Source: an uncultured Bacteroidota bacterium
Lineage (GTDB): Bacteria; Bacteroidota; Bacteroidia; Bacteroidales; P3
Length of the DNA: 64,000 nucleotides
Direction of reading: 5' to 3'
NCBI GenBank assembly: GCA_902791695.1
Contig: CADAWR010000003.1
Coordinates: 186,001-250,000, forward strand
The translations under genes and the position numbers were made by a program. Of this stretch, positions 12,089 to 20,779 are shown in pieces; position 1 is the stretch's first letter; the number at the start of each line of letters is the position of its first letter. A model generated the notes under the pieces. The model was given only the letters and a program-made list of their open reading frames with translations. It was not told where the DNA came from and ran no database searches.

Positions 12089-12119
12089 CAAAAATACTAC
12101 TTTTTCCAAAACACGCAAA
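12089..12119 (-). promoter_or_regulatory. Promoter of the tRNA-tuf-ribosomal protein-rpoBC operon
   Basis: On the minus strand a TTTG (-33 element, 12116-12119) is separated by 19 bases from TATTTTTG (-7 element, 12089-12096). This is the known Bacteroidota housekeeping promoter pattern TTTG-N19-TAnnTTTG. Transcription would begin about 55 bases before tRNA-Thr(TGT). Confidence 0.8.
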
Positions 12120-12242
12120 GTTTTTTTTGCTTTTTTTTCAAACGCCCACATCAAACCTCTGGTTTTCAGCATTCCACATGTTGAAATTTTTTTCGGCGCA
12201 CAGCCTCTTATGCTCTGCAAAACGCCACCTCGGCCAACAAAA

Positions 12243-12283
12243 AGCCCCCTTTTGGGGCCTCTCGGCGCGCCCAAAAGGGGGCT
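12243..12283 (-). terminator. Terminator after hpf
   Basis: An inverted repeat has arms AGCCCCCTTTTGGG and CCCAAAAGGGGGCT. On the minus strand it is followed by a short T run. It lies about 20 bases past the hpf stop and would end the xerC-hpf transcript. Confidence 0.8.
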
Positions 12284-12304
12284 ATACGTACAATCATCTG
12301 TATA

Positions 12305-12592
12305 TCAGGCGTTCTTGTACTTTTCTATCTGCACTTTCATCGAATCTACACAGTCGGCCACAGCCTGCTCGAAGGTGTCGGCCTGTTTGGCTATGAAAAG
12401 GTCGTTGCCGGGCACGCACAGGCGCAACTCGGCTATCTTGTTGTTGTGGCTCTCGGGCTTATCGACTTTCAAGGTTACCTCGCAGCGCACGGCGTTGTCA
12501 ATCATACGGTCCAGCTTGGCAACCTTCTCGTTGATGAATTTCTCCAGTTTCTCGTCGGCCGTGAACTTGGCGGCGTTGATGATTGTGTTCAT
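12305..12592 (-). CDS. hpf: Short ribosome hibernation promoting factor (HPF/RaiA family)
   Basis: It binds the 30S decoding region and helps inactivate or dimerise ribosomes in slow growth. At 95 residues it is a short-form protein made only of the S30AE domain, starting MNTIINAAKFTADEKLEKFI and containing HNNKIAELRLCVPGNDLFI. It lies 52 bases downstream of the recombinase gene and is followed by a strong terminator, so the two are probably cotranscribed. Pairing of a xerC-type gene with hpf is frequent in Bacteroidota, as far as I recall. Confidence 0.9.
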   Translation of the reverse strand: MNTIINAAKFTADEKLEKFINEKVAKLDRMIDNAVRCEVTLKVDKPESHNNKIAELRLCVPGNDLFIAKQADTFEQAVADCVDSMKVQIEKYKNA

Positions 12593-12644
12593 AATATCCT
12601 CCTTTATTTATATATGGTTTGTTATAGAGTGTATTCTCCACTTT

Positions 12645-13541
12645 TTATTTCTTCCTGCTCCTCGGGTGCGCATGCCTGTACTCCTCTTTCAGATGTTCGC
12701 GGGTTACGTGCGTGTACACCTCCGTGGTGGCCAGGTTCTCATGGCCCAGCAACTCCTTGATGGCCTGTATGTTGCCACCCTCGGCGAGGATGTGTGTGGC
12801 GAACGAGTGGCGGAACACGTGCGGCGATATGCGGTCGGCGCTGCTCAGGCCTGTCATGTATTTGCGCACAACCTGGTACACCGTCTGCGGGCTCACCTGC
12901 CGTCCCTTGGCGTTGACGAACAGCCACTCATTCTCGCCCACGGTCTGCCTCTTTAACGCTATATATTCGGAAATATTGTGCGCAAGTTCATTTTCTATAG
13001 GCACCAGGCGCTCTTTGTTGCGCTTGCCGAGCACCTTGACCGTCAGATTGTGGAAGTCGACCGACGACTCGCGCAGCCCCGCCAGTTCGGAGCGCCGCAT
13101 GCCCGTCTCGTAGAGCATGCGCAGCATCAGCGCGTCGCGCCGCCCCGTGAAGTCGGTGCCGAAGAGCCCTTCGTCGTACAGGTGCTCCGTCTCGCTCTCC
13201 TTGAAGAACACCGGCAGCCGCTTGGGCTGGCGCGGAGCCGACACCTTGGCCATGAGGTCCACGTCAAGCATCCCGCCGCGGCGCAGCCACCGCAGCCAGC
13301 TGCTCACCGACGAGAGGCGGCGCTTCACGGTCCCCGGCGCCTCGCCGGCACCCAGGTGCTCCATCTGCCACCCGCGTATGTCGCGCGACGACAGCTCGCC
13401 CAAATCGCTCACCTCCAGGCGCTCCAGATACCGCTGCAGGTCGCGCAGGTCGCCCTCATAGTTGCGCACCGTCCCCGCCGCCATACGCCTCTCCGTGGCT
13501 ATGTAGTCAACAAACCGTACTATGGCCTCCTCTATCTTCAC
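12645..13541 (-). CDS. xerC: Tyrosine recombinase of XerC/XerD type
   Basis: Site-specific recombinase, probably resolving chromosome dimers at dif. With a GTG start at 13541 it has 298 residues, the usual Xer length. The N-terminal SAM-like DNA-binding domain spans about 1-90. Catalytic residues are visible: Arg in TGMRRSELAGL, Lys in VLGKRNKERLV, HVFRHSFATHIL, the second His in LLGHENLATT, and the nucleophile Tyr in EVYTHV. The open frame runs further upstream but the upstream residues do not look like Xer. A -7 promoter element ends only six bases before the GTG, so the mRNA would be almost leaderless, or translation begins at ATG 13484. XerC versus XerD is not decided. Confidence 0.88.
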   Translation of the reverse strand: MKIEEAIVRFVDYIATERRMAAGTVRNYEGDLRDLQRYLERLEVSDLGELSSRDIRGWQMEHLGAGEAPGTVKRRLSSVSSWLRWLRRGGMLDVDLMAKVSAPRQPKRLPVFFKESETEHLYDEGLFGTDFTGRRDALMLRMLYETGMRRSELAGLRESSVDFHNLTVKVLGKRNKERLVPIENELAHNISEYIALKRQTVGENEWLFVNAKGRQVSPQTVYQVVRKYMTGLSSADRISPHVFRHSFATHILAEGGNIQAIKELLGHENLATTEVYTHVTREHLKEEYRHAHPRSRKK

Positions 13542-13546
13542 GGCTG

Positions 13547-13554
13547 CAAAAATA
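13547..13554 (-). promoter_or_regulatory. Putative -7 promoter element for xerC-hpf
   Basis: TATTTTTG on the minus strand matches the Bacteroidota TAnnTTTG -7 element. No good TTTG was found at the expected spacing upstream. Confidence 0.45.
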
Positions 13555-13606
13555 CAAAAAAACTTCCAATCCTTGCTTTTTTTAACATTTTTCCCCTCCG
13601 GCGCCC

Positions 13607-13687
13607 CTCCGTCCCCGCTCCGACAAAAAACCGTTAAACAACCGGTGAACAGTCGGAGCGGGTACGGAGCGGGTACGGAGAGGAGAC
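13607..13687. repeat. Dispersed intergenic repeat, copy 1
   Basis: About 80 bp that form an imperfect inverted repeat: an 18-bp arm at 13607-13624 matches 13652-13669 with one mismatch, around a core containing CCGTTAAACAACCGGTGAAC. Bases 13618-13687 are nearly identical to 43531-43600. A related longer palindrome lies at 62688-62789. It sits between divergent genes (xerC and the sigma factor). Confidence 0.85.
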
Positions 13688-13778
13688 GGAGCGGATGTGT
13701 TAAAAAGTCATAAAAAACGGGGCGGCGTGACCTTTTTCGGCCGAAATGTGGTTTTATTAGGGTGAAAGGGGACGAAAT

Positions 13779-14321
13779 ATGGACCGCCAGGAACTCTTCA
13801 GCCGATATACCGACCTTGTACTGCGCCACGAGCGCATGATACGTGCGCTGTGCCTGCGCCGGTCCGACGACGACGACGAGATGAAGGATCTGGCACAGGA
13901 GGTGCGCATAGGCCTCTGGCAGCGCTTCGCTGCCGCAGGCGGCAACCTCGGGGCATGGCCCGAAGGGCTTTGGGTCTTCTGGTACACACGTTCCATAGTG
14001 TCGCACCGCCACCGGCATCCTCGTTCCGAACTCGTGATGCTCGACCGCCACATGGTGGAGGACATCGCCGAAGAGGATGACGCCGCCGACCGCCTTGTGG
14101 ACGAACTGTCCGAAGGGTTGCCGGCCGACCTCGCCAAGCTGCTGGAGCAGCTGCGCATGGGCTACAGCGTGGCCGAGATTGCGGAGCTCGGCGGCACACC
14201 CATCGAGACCGTCAAGAGCCGGCGACGACGGCTGGTGGAGCACATGCGCCGACGAGCCGAAGAGCGCGGCATGATAGAACCCGACAAAGAACCGTTCAAC
14301 CAAAACACCAACGCCTTATGA
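13779..14321 (+). CDS. ECF-type RNA polymerase sigma factor
   Basis: Small sigma-70 family factor of 180 residues. Region 2 lies at about 1-85 with LVLRHERMIRALCLRR and EMKDLAQEVRIGLWQRF, the latter like the conserved D-x-x-Q-E-V core-binding motif. Region 4 lies at about 115-165 with MGYSVAEIAELGGTPIETVK as its helix-turn-helix. The stop overlaps the next start (ATGA), so it is translationally coupled to the 103-residue membrane protein, a plausible anti-sigma factor. The target promoter is unknown. GC content is clearly higher than in the later genes of the cluster. Confidence 0.9.
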   Translation: MDRQELFSRYTDLVLRHERMIRALCLRRSDDDDEMKDLAQEVRIGLWQRFAAAGGNLGAWPEGLWVFWYTRSIVSHRHRHPRSELVMLDRHMVEDIAEEDDAADRLVDELSEGLPADLAKLLEQLRMGYSVAEIAELGGTPIETVKSRRRRLVEHMRRRAEERGMIEPDKEPFNQNTNAL

Positions 14322-14629
14322 AAGCAGAATATATAGAGACCTTGCTCAGCGACGCCGAACAGCGCGGGCGCCGGAGCCGCACGGTGGGCGACCGCTGTGG
14401 CGAGCTCGACCGTCGCTTCGCGGCATGCACGGGGGCCGCGCGCCGTCGCTATTACAAGACCTCCCTCGCCGTGCTCACGGCCATGGTGCTCGCCGCAGGG
14501 CTCCTCAACGGGCTCCTCGCCACACGCACCCCCGACCGCCTGCGCTGCAACAGCGACTGCACCCTCCAGCAAGTATTAACCCAGGCAGACGGCGTCATTG
14601 CCAGCTGCCGCCAAACAACGATGATATGA
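14318..14629 (+). CDS. Small single-pass membrane protein, possible anti-sigma factor
   Basis: It has 103 residues. A charged N-terminal cytoplasmic part (about 1-46, MKAEYIETLLSDAEQRG) is followed by one membrane helix (about 47-67, TSLAVLTAMVLAAGLLNGLL) and a short outer tail with two cysteines. No family was recognised. Position directly after an ECF sigma gene, coupling by a 4-bp overlap and a single membrane pass are typical of anti-sigma factors, so that role is inferred. It overlaps the next gene by 4 bp as well. Confidence 0.7.
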   Translation: MKAEYIETLLSDAEQRGRRSRTVGDRCGELDRRFAACTGAARRRYYKTSLAVLTAMVLAAGLLNGLLATRTPDRLRCNSDCTLQQVLTQADGVIASCRQTTMI

Positions 14630-15108
14630 AGAAGACCCTCAACATAATGCGCACCGCCCTGGCGATGCTGACCGTCACCGCCACCGTGCAGGCCTGCATG
14701 AACCTGCGGCAGAGCAGCGGCACCCTCGACACCCTCTACAGCCAATACGCCTCGCGCGACGACATGCGTGCCGTCCTTGTCCGCGACAAAGGCGTCTACT
14801 GCGGCAGCGACAGCGTCTATGTCGACATGCTCATGCTAACGGCCCTCGACAGCGCGGCGTGGAGCAGTCTGCAGGCCGACTTCAAGGCGCCGCAGCCCGT
14901 CGAGGCCATGCAGCGCAGGATAGACGGCGGCGCGGACCTGGTCACCGTGGGGCGCTACCGCAGCGCCGACGCCGAGCCCGGCAACGACATGCGCGTAGTC
15001 TCCTACCTCAACCGCACCGTGAGCATCATCCACGCCGCCTCGGCCGACGACCTGCGCGCTGTGACACGCGCCAATATGGAACAGAACATCAAGAACACAA
15101 CAATCTAA
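14626..15108 (+). CDS. Exported protein of unknown function, possible lipoprotein
   Basis: It has 160 residues with ATG at 14626 overlapping the previous stop. The N-terminus MKKTLNIMRTALAMLTVTAT is a signal peptide; VQAC could be a lipobox. The mature part is polar and contains LYSQYASRDDMRAVLVRDKG and a C-terminal VSIIHAASADDLRAV. The pattern recalls small exported proteins encoded after ECF sigma factors in Bacteroides (DUF4252-like), but the match is weak. It is probably part of the sigma-factor operon. Confidence 0.65.
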   Translation: MKKTLNIMRTALAMLTVTATVQACMNLRQSSGTLDTLYSQYASRDDMRAVLVRDKGVYCGSDSVYVDMLMLTALDSAAWSSLQADFKAPQPVEAMQRRIDGGADLVTVGRYRSADAEPGNDMRVVSYLNRTVSIIHAASADDLRAVTRANMEQNIKNTTI

Positions 15109-15122
15109 AACCCATTACCACC

Positions 15123-15977
15123 ATGAAGAAGACAGTATTTATCATCGCCCTTGCCGCAATGGCCGCCCTGCTGGCCGTCGCCTGCCAGAAAGACAATGCC
15201 AAACCCGAGCCGCAGGCCGTGGTGCAGCCGCAGGCCTACCCCACGGGCAGCGTCACCTATACCATAGGCAGAGAGACCAACACGCGCACTGTGGACAACG
15301 CCGGCGAGTGGCACGAACTGCTTGCCGAATGCCTCGATGGAGCCGATGAGGGGCACCTCGTCACCATAGCGCACCAGGAAGGCGGCAACCCGGCCAAGGA
15401 GCGCCTTACCTACGTCACCGAGAGCCGCGAGGCCGCTCTGGCGTGGGTCGACAGCCGCTTCAACGAAGGCTACGACGTCACCCTCTGGTACGACAGCGAA
15501 GAGGGCAAATACTACTGCGTGGCCAGCAAATCAATGTCGACAGGGAGCTTCGTGGCCCCCAACGGCTTCACCTACCAGCCCCTGGGAACCTACATCCTGG
15601 GCGACTGGACGAAATGCCTCGACCACGTCACTGCCCTCAACGACAACGCCGGATACGTAGACCTTGACGCAGAAACCGGCATACTTTCCATGACTTGGAA
15701 TCAAATATATGACTTCTACAAGATAGTTCCCGCAACAGTCACAGATACCAATTACTCTAATCTGCATATAACCAGTGACACAATATCATTTGGTTATCCC
15801 TACATCTTACCGTACGAAGTACACGGAGATATCATTTCTACAACCCCATTTATTGACGGTGTCTACTATAATGCGGACTACATAATCTTTAGGGCACTAG
15901 AATGGAGTCAAGATACCATGCTTGTATTCTTCCACAGCATATCAAATATTTACCCTAATTTATACACCAGAAATTAA
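15123..15977 (+). CDS. Lipoprotein of unknown function with a composition break
   Basis: It has 284 residues. The N-terminus MKKTVFIIALAAMAALLAVA followed by Cys is a clear lipoprotein signal, so it should be anchored in a membrane facing the periplasm or surface. No domain was recognised; mid-protein there is DVTLWYDSEEGKYYC. Up to about base 15680 the codons are very GC-rich like the upstream genes. From there on the codons are AT-rich and the protein changes to Ile/Tyr/Asn-rich. This suggests that the 3' third was replaced or joined by recombination. It lies 14 bases after the previous gene. Confidence 0.7.
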   Translation: MKKTVFIIALAAMAALLAVACQKDNAKPEPQAVVQPQAYPTGSVTYTIGRETNTRTVDNAGEWHELLAECLDGADEGHLVTIAHQEGGNPAKERLTYVTESREAALAWVDSRFNEGYDVTLWYDSEEGKYYCVASKSMSTGSFVAPNGFTYQPLGTYILGDWTKCLDHVTALNDNAGYVDLDAETGILSMTWNQIYDFYKIVPATVTDTNYSNLHITSDTISFGYPYILPYEVHGDIISTTPFIDGVYYNADYIIFRALEWSQDTMLVFFHSISNIYPNLYTRN

Positions 15978-16045
15978 GAAGCCATGAAAAAAACAAATGA
16001 ACAATACCTTGATATATTGACCGTTTAACCCTAAAACTCAATGAT

Positions 16046-16762
16046 ATGAAAAAGACATTCTTTACGGCAGCATGTTTGCTTGCATTGGTAGCATGCGCAA
16101 TGTTCTCAGCCTGTAGGAAAGACGATGTAGAAACTATAAAAGAAAGCCCGGTCACCCCCCAGGTTCCCCCCAGAACCTGGCCAGCAGGGGCTCTCATGTC
16201 TGGAGATGACACCTACGACTATGGCAATTATGATACTGAACACTATATGATTAGAAGAGACCTGGATCGTGTTGAATCGATGCTATGTATTTACTTTCCT
16301 GATAACACAGATATTAATGAACTCTTGCCGTCAGGATTTAGTACCGTACTTCCAATTGGTTCTTCTATTTGGCATCTACCAAATACCAAGGGTGTTATAA
16401 CAGTGTTTAGCGGTATGGATAGGAATACTGCAATAAATCAACTTAAAAGCATTGAACAAGTAATTGCAATTGAACCTGTATATAATTGGAAAGGAAAACA
16501 AGTGGCGTCAACGCCTTATGTTCAAGTATGGTTAAAAAATCCTAAAGATGATGGTAAAGCATTATTAGAACTTGCGGATTCTTTGCACTATACTTTGTGT
16601 GATCGTAATACATTTTTTGATAATCAGATATTTGAATTCATATCCGACCATCCTTTAGTAAATAGCGTCGTTGCCTCAAACACAATATATGAACTGTTGG
16701 GCAGTGACTACGTTTATCTATCTGAATATGGGTTTTTCATGTGCGACAACATCAACGACTAA
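16046..16762 (+). CDS. Lipoprotein of unknown function, possibly protease-prodomain-like
   Basis: It has 238 residues with lipoprotein signal MKKTFFTAACLLALVACAMF and a following SAC lipobox. The DNA is AT-rich, unlike the start of the cluster. The C-terminal part (about 150-235) has YVQVWLKNPKDDGKALLELA followed by a DRNTFF...IFEF stretch. That loosely recalls the propeptide region of Bacteroidota subtilisin-type (S8) proteases (YVKLK...LLxxMAK...N), but no catalytic domain follows. The function is unknown; the comparison is from memory. A hairpin terminator follows. Confidence 0.6.
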   Translation: MKKTFFTAACLLALVACAMFSACRKDDVETIKESPVTPQVPPRTWPAGALMSGDDTYDYGNYDTEHYMIRRDLDRVESMLCIYFPDNTDINELLPSGFSTVLPIGSSIWHLPNTKGVITVFSGMDRNTAINQLKSIEQVIAIEPVYNWKGKQVASTPYVQVWLKNPKDDGKALLELADSLHYTLCDRNTFFDNQIFEFISDHPLVNSVVASNTIYELLGSDYVYLSEYGFFMCDNIND

Positions 16763-16786
16763 ATAATCAATATTATTAAAGCAGAC

Positions 16787-16816
16787 GGCGGGAGGTCCTT
16801 TGGTGAGCCTCCCGCC
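16787..16816. terminator. Hairpin terminator between convergent genes
   Basis: Arms GGCGGGAGG and CCTCCCGCC lie around a 12-base loop, followed on the plus strand by a T-rich stretch. The stem and part of the loop (CTCACC on the minus strand) recur in the terminators at 23757-23790 and 30651-30685. Confidence 0.75.
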
Positions 16817-16885
16817 ACTGTTTTATTGTTATAGAGGGCTGTTGTAGCTGCTCCTTGAGGTCGAGAAGGAATATGGGTGATTAAC

Positions 16886-17347
16886 TTATTGGTTGTCGTC
16901 CTCCTGTGTGGCATCTTCCTCTTTCTTGTTGAACGCCCCAAGTTGGCGCATCAACGACCAATAGATGAAGATGAAGAGAATGGCAAACATGATGTCGCCG
17001 ATACCGACGAAACCACGTCCAAGGAAGAGCAGGGGCACTATGATGAGCAACAGACGTGCCAGCGTGTAGCAGTGGAAGCCCGACGGGCGCAGCGTCCACA
17101 TGAATGCGGCGCCAAGCACCTCGAGGGCGTATAGCAAGGCACAACCTATGTAGTAGGTGCGCGGCACCTCCATCATGCGCTCCATGGCGGTGCTGAACTG
17201 CTCGGGCAGCACCGACGGGTTGGCAGCATAGTAGTTCTGCACCATGGGCAGCATGGCGCCCATCATCAGATAGACCACTGCCGACAGGCCGGCGGAGATG
17301 AAGGTTATCACCAGCAGTATATGCAGGAGTGTACGGTTGCTGTTCAT
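16886..17347 (-). CDS. Four-helix membrane protein of unknown function
   Basis: It has 153 residues from the ATG at 17347, which overlaps the pyrF stop by 4 bp (ATGA). Four hydrophobic segments are visible (about 8-32, 66-86, 95-112 and 114-131), ending in a charged tail [14 protein letters not shown]. It resembles small DUF-type inner-membrane proteins in layout, but no family was recognised. It is translationally coupled to pyrF, which does not by itself suggest a function. Confidence 0.75.
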   Translation of the reverse strand: MNSNRTLLHILLVITFISAGLSAVVYLMMGAMLPMVQNYYAANPSVLPEQFSTAMERMMEVPRTYYIGCALLYALEVLGAAFMWTLRPSGFHCYTLARLLLIIVPLLFLGRGFVGIGDIMFAILFIFIYWSLMRQLGAFNKKEEDATQEDDNQ

Positions 17348-18165
17348 AACACCGCAGACATTTGTTGTTGCAGCTTCTGAGCCTCGCGGCCAGCGGCTTC
17401 GGCGAAGTCGGTGCCGTTGGAGGCATAGATGATGCCGCGCGACGAGTTGACCAGCAAGCCGCAGTCCTTGTTGAGGCCATGTTTGCACACTTCTTCGAGG
17501 CTGCCGCCTTGTGCTCCCACGCCAGGCACCAACAGGAAGCTGCCAGGCACTATGCGGCGCACGTCGCCGAGCATCTCAGCCTTGGTGGCGCCCACCACGT
17601 ACATCATGTTGTCCTCTTTGCCCCACTGCTTGGAGGTCTCAAGCACACGCTGGTAGAGGGGTGTGCCGTTTTTGTCCTCGGTGAGCTGGAAGTCGAAGGC
17701 CCCCTTGTTGGAGGTCAGGGCCAACAGGATAACCCATTTGCCCTCATAAACAGTAAAGGGGGTGACGCTGTCGGCGCCCATATAGGGGGCCACGGTGATG
17801 GCGTCGAAGTTGAAATCGCCCTTGGGGTCGAGGAAGGCCTTGGCGTAGCGCTCGCTGGTGTTGCCTATGTCGCCGCGCTTGGCGTCGGCGATGGTGAAGA
17901 CAGGCTTCTTCATGCCGTGGATGTAGTCCATGGTGAGCTTCAGCTGGCGCAGACCCTCGATGCCGAGGGCTTCGTAGAAGGCCAGGTTGGGCTTGTAGGC
18001 CACACAGTAGTCGATGGTGGCGTCGATGATGGCGCGGTTGAAGCGGAACATGCCATCGCGCTCGTTGCGCAGATGTTCGGGCATCTTGGCGGGGTCGGTA
18101 TCGAGACCGACACAGAGGAACGAGCGGCGCTCACGGATAAGGGCTATTAACTCTTGACGTGTCAT
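17344..18165 (-). CDS. pyrF: Orotidine 5'-phosphate decarboxylase
   Basis: It converts OMP to UMP, the last step of de novo pyrimidine synthesis. It has 273 residues and belongs to the longer bacterial subfamily (type 2). The start [20 protein letters not shown] with LDTDP and the active-site run [19 protein letters not shown] (about residues 88-106) are diagnostic. [13 protein letters not shown] and the C-terminal [11 protein letters not shown] phosphate-binding loop follow. It is 5 bases downstream of the ABC ATPase gene and part of the amidase-gldA-pyrF run. Confidence 0.96.
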   Translation of the reverse strand: MTRQELIALIRERRSFLCVGLDTDPAKMPEHLRNERDGMFRFNRAIIDATIDYCVAYKPNLAFYEALGIEGLRQLKLTMDYIHGMKKPVFTIADAKRGDIGNTSERYAKAFLDPKGDFNFDAITVAPYMGADSVTPFTVYEGKWVILLALTSNKGAFDFQLTEDKNGTPLYQRVLETSKQWGKEDNMMYVVGATKAEMLGDVRRIVPGSFLLVPGVGAQGGSLEEVCKHGLNKDCGLLVNSSRGIIYASNGTDFAEAAGREAQKLQQQMSAVL

Positions 18166-18170
18166 ATTGT

Positions 18171-18863
18171 TTACATTGTTAGCTTGTGGAACTGTTCTGT
18201 CAGCTTGTTGGCTGTGAGGCCGCTGATGCTCTCGTCGGCCAGTATGCGGCCGTGACCCATGATTATGGCACGGCTGCACATGGCCTCCACCTCCTGCATA
18301 ATATGGGTGGAGAGCAAAACCGCTTTGTCCTTGCCGGCGTTGCGTATTACACTGCGTATGAACTCCAGCTGGTTAGGGTCGAGGCCGGTGGTGGGCTCGT
18401 CGAGGATGAGCACCTGCGGGTCATGGATAAGGGCCTGGGCCAGGCCTACGCGCTGGCGGTAGCCTTTGGAGAGCTGCCCTATGCGCTTGTTGGCCTCGGG
18501 GGTGAGGCCTGTGAGCTCTATCATCTCGTCGGTGCGCTCGTTTGGGTTCTTCACGCCGCCAAGACCTGCAGCAAAGCGCAGGTACTCACGCACAAACATA
18601 TCCAGATAAAGCGGGTTGTGCTCAGGCAGATAGCCTATGCAGCGGCGCACCTCCAAGGTGTCGTCGTAGATGCTGTGCCCACAGACGGTGGCGTCGCCCT
18701 CTGTAGGCGGTATGTAGCAGGTGAGTATCTTCATGAGCGTCGACTTGCCGGCACCATTGGGGCCCAACAGGCCCACTATCTCGCCTTTCTTCACGCTGAA
18801 GGAGGCGTGATCCACGGCTCGCTGCTCACCGTACAGCTTGCTTATGTCTTTTACTTCAATCAT
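18171..18863 (-). CDS. ABC transporter ATP-binding protein, GldA-like
   Basis: Cytoplasmic ATPase subunit of an ABC transporter, 230 residues. Walker A is [17 protein letters not shown] (about residues 33-49). The signature is [20 protein letters not shown], Walker B is [15 protein letters not shown], and the switch His is in [13 protein letters not shown]. The sequence is closest to GldA and related export ATPases of Bacteroidota, but it lacks the C-terminal extension of about 70 residues of classical GldA. No membrane subunit is adjacent. It overlaps the amidase stop by 4 bp. Confidence 0.88.
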   Translation of the reverse strand: MIEVKDISKLYGEQRAVDHASFSVKKGEIVGLLGPNGAGKSTLMKILTCYIPPTEGDATVCGHSIYDDTLEVRRCIGYLPEHNPLYLDMFVREYLRFAAGLGGVKNPNERTDEMIELTGLTPEANKRIGQLSKGYRQRVGLAQALIHDPQVLILDEPTTGLDPNQLEFIRSVIRNAGKDKAVLLSTHIMQEVEAMCSRAIIMGHGRILADESISGLTANKLTEQFHKLTM

Positions 18864-20734
18864 TTGCCTTTGTTGTTCTTTTGCATTTCTTGCGCCTGGC
18901 TGATGGGGATGCGCTCGCCGTTGTAGATGGCTATCACGAAGGCATCCTTAAACTTGGTTGTGCGCTTGATGGTGTTGCAGCGCTTCTGGGCTTCGGCCAT
19001 GGTGCTGTAGTCGCCCGCCGTGTGCACGAAGCCGTTGGCTGCCGGAGCCGAATGGACATCTTTGATACCCTGCAGGTCGGGGTCGCCGGACTGCATCTGT
19101 TTGCTCGAGGTGCAGAACTGTATGCGGTAGGTCAAGCCTGCCACAGCCTTAGTGGCCTGGGCTGGATTGGCCGGTTGTGGCTTTTGGGTTGCTGTCGGTA
19201 CCGGTTTATCCTCGGACTTGGTTGCAGGTTTGCTCACAGGCTCTTGGAACACGTGAGCCCATGCATCCTTGAACGGGGTGGTGCTCTTTAGATGCTTGCA
19301 ATATTCGCGGGCTTCGTCTATGGTGTTGAAACGGCCTGTGTTGTAGGCGTATTTCTTGCCCTGCTTGGTGGCGGTGAAATCACGCACACCGCCAAGCTCC
19401 GGTGCCCCTTTGGTGTATAGGTTGGCCGAGGTGAGGAACTGTACAGTAAAGTAGGTCGTCGCGTCAGCCGCTGCGGTACTCTGCGGGTCTTGCAGGGTCT
19501 CTTTCACCACCGGTGCGGGTTCAGGTTTAGGCTCCGGCTTGGGTTCAGGTTTGGATTCCGGCTTAGCTTCTACTTTAGGCTGCGGCTCCGGCGCCACAAC
19601 GGGCTGCGGTTCGGGCTCTGGATTAGGCTTTGCTTGGGGCTCCTGCTTCTTTTCCTGCACCGGTGGCAGGGTGGTAGGCGGCAGGGGCTTCTCCTGCGGT
19701 TTTGTGGCAGCCATCACGGGCTTCTCCTCTACCTTGGGCTCCGGTTTCGGCTCCGCTTTCTCCACTGGTTTGGGCTCCTCTTTGACCTCTGCCTTTGCCT
19801 CAACCTTGGCTTCCTCTGCAGGTTGCACCTGAGGCTCGGCCTGTACCACCTGCTGTGGCTCCTCTGCAGGTTGCTGTGGTGCAGGCTTCTCCTGAACAGC
19901 TACTGCCGGTGCATTGTAGCCTTCGATGTTTATCACTGGGTTGGCTATGCGTGTGCCACCTTCTTCAGCCACCTTGTAGTTCATGAAAGCGTTGAAGAGA
20001 CACAGGGCAATGGTTGCCTGCCCCTCTTTGCTGAGCATGTAGGCCTCTTCCGACGGATTGCTGATGAAGCCAACCTCCGTCAGCACCGCCGGCATGGCAG
20101 TCTTGTAGAGCACAAAAAGCTCAGCCTGCTTCACTCCGCGGTTTATCGTCTTCAGGTTGTTCTTGTACTGTGTCTGTATGGCCTGTGCGAAGTTGAGACT
20201 CTTTTCAAGGTAGGCGTTCTGCGCCAACGAGAAGATAATGTAGCTCTCGTCCGAGTTGGGGTCGAAGCCGGCGTAGTCTTTATTGGTCTTGTAGTCGGCT
20301 TCGAGCAGTATGTCGGCGTTCTCTTTCTTGGCCACCTCCAGGTTGCTGGCGCTCTTCGACAGACCCATCACAAAGGTCTCCACGCCTGTGGGCGCAGTGG
20401 TGGGGTGCGAGTTGGCATGAATGCTTATGAACAGGTCGGCCTTGTTGCGGTTGGCTATGCGGGCACGTTCGCCGAGCGAGATGTCCACGTCGCTTACTCG
20501 CGTGTAAATGACCTTCACGTCGGGATAGTTGTCGTGTATCAGCGTGCCGAGCTTCTTGGCCACCGCGAGGGTGATGTCTTTCTCCTGCGAACGGCTTCCT
20601 ATAGCACCTGGCTTGGCGCCGCCGTGGCCGGGGTCAATCACCACCGTCCGCACACGGTAGGCCTCTTTTTTTTGCGAGAAAGCCGCCCCGCATGACAAGG
20701 TCAGTGCAATAAATATGATAAATAAGCGTTTCAT
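18860..20734 (-). CDS. N-acetylmuramoyl-L-alanine amidase with SPOR domains
   Basis: Periplasmic cell-wall hydrolase of 624 residues. After a signal peptide (MKRLFIIFIALTLSCGAAFS) comes an Amidase_3 domain (about 28-245) with the zinc-site motifs VVIDPGHGG, a conserved Glu, DLFISIHANSH and VLTEVGFISNPSE. A Pro/Glu/Lys/Ala-rich linker (about 255-425) follows. Then come two SPOR-like repeats (about 430-505 and 535-620) with YFTVQFLTSANLY and YRIQFCTSSKQM, expected to bind septal glycan. The GC-rich linker is low complexity. The start ATG at 20734 is set by the signal peptide; an upstream open frame is ignored. Confidence 0.92.
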   Translation of the reverse strand: MKRLFIIFIALTLSCGAAFSQKKEAYRVRTVVIDPGHGGAKPGAIGSRSQEKDITLAVAKKLGTLIHDNYPDVKVIYTRVSDVDISLGERARIANRNKADLFISIHANSHPTTAPTGVETFVMGLSKSASNLEVAKKENADILLEADYKTNKDYAGFDPNSDESYIIFSLAQNAYLEKSLNFAQAIQTQYKNNLKTINRGVKQAELFVLYKTAMPAVLTEVGFISNPSEEAYMLSKEGQATIALCLFNAFMNYKVAEEGGTRIANPVINIEGYNAPAVAVQEKPAPQQPAEEPQQVVQAEPQVQPAEEAKVEAKAEVKEEPKPVEKAEPKPEPKVEEKPVMAATKPQEKPLPPTTLPPVQEKKQEPQAKPNPEPEPQPVVAPEPQPKVEAKPESKPEPKPEPKPEPAPVVKETLQDPQSTAAADATTYFTVQFLTSANLYTKGAPELGGVRDFTATKQGKKYAYNTGRFNTIDEAREYCKHLKSTTPFKDAWAHVFQEPVSKPATKSEDKPVPTATQKPQPANPAQATKAVAGLTYRIQFCTSSKQMQSGDPDLQGIKDVHSAPAANGFVHTAGDYSTMAEAQKRCNTIKRTTKFKDAFVIAIYNGERIPISQAQEMQKNNKGK

Positions 20735-20779
20735 ATACAAAACAATATATTTTTGTTTTTCAGTTTGCAGAAATAGTTT

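Noticed and set aside
13542..14303. Upstream extension of the xerC frame to 14303
   Set aside because: The added 254 residues overlap the ECF sigma gene on the other strand and the repeat element and do not resemble a Xer N-terminus.
19490..20695. 401-codon open frame opposite the amidase gene
   Set aside because: Leu/Arg/Gly-rich low-complexity translation produced by the Pro/Glu/Lys linker codons of the amidase on the minus strand.
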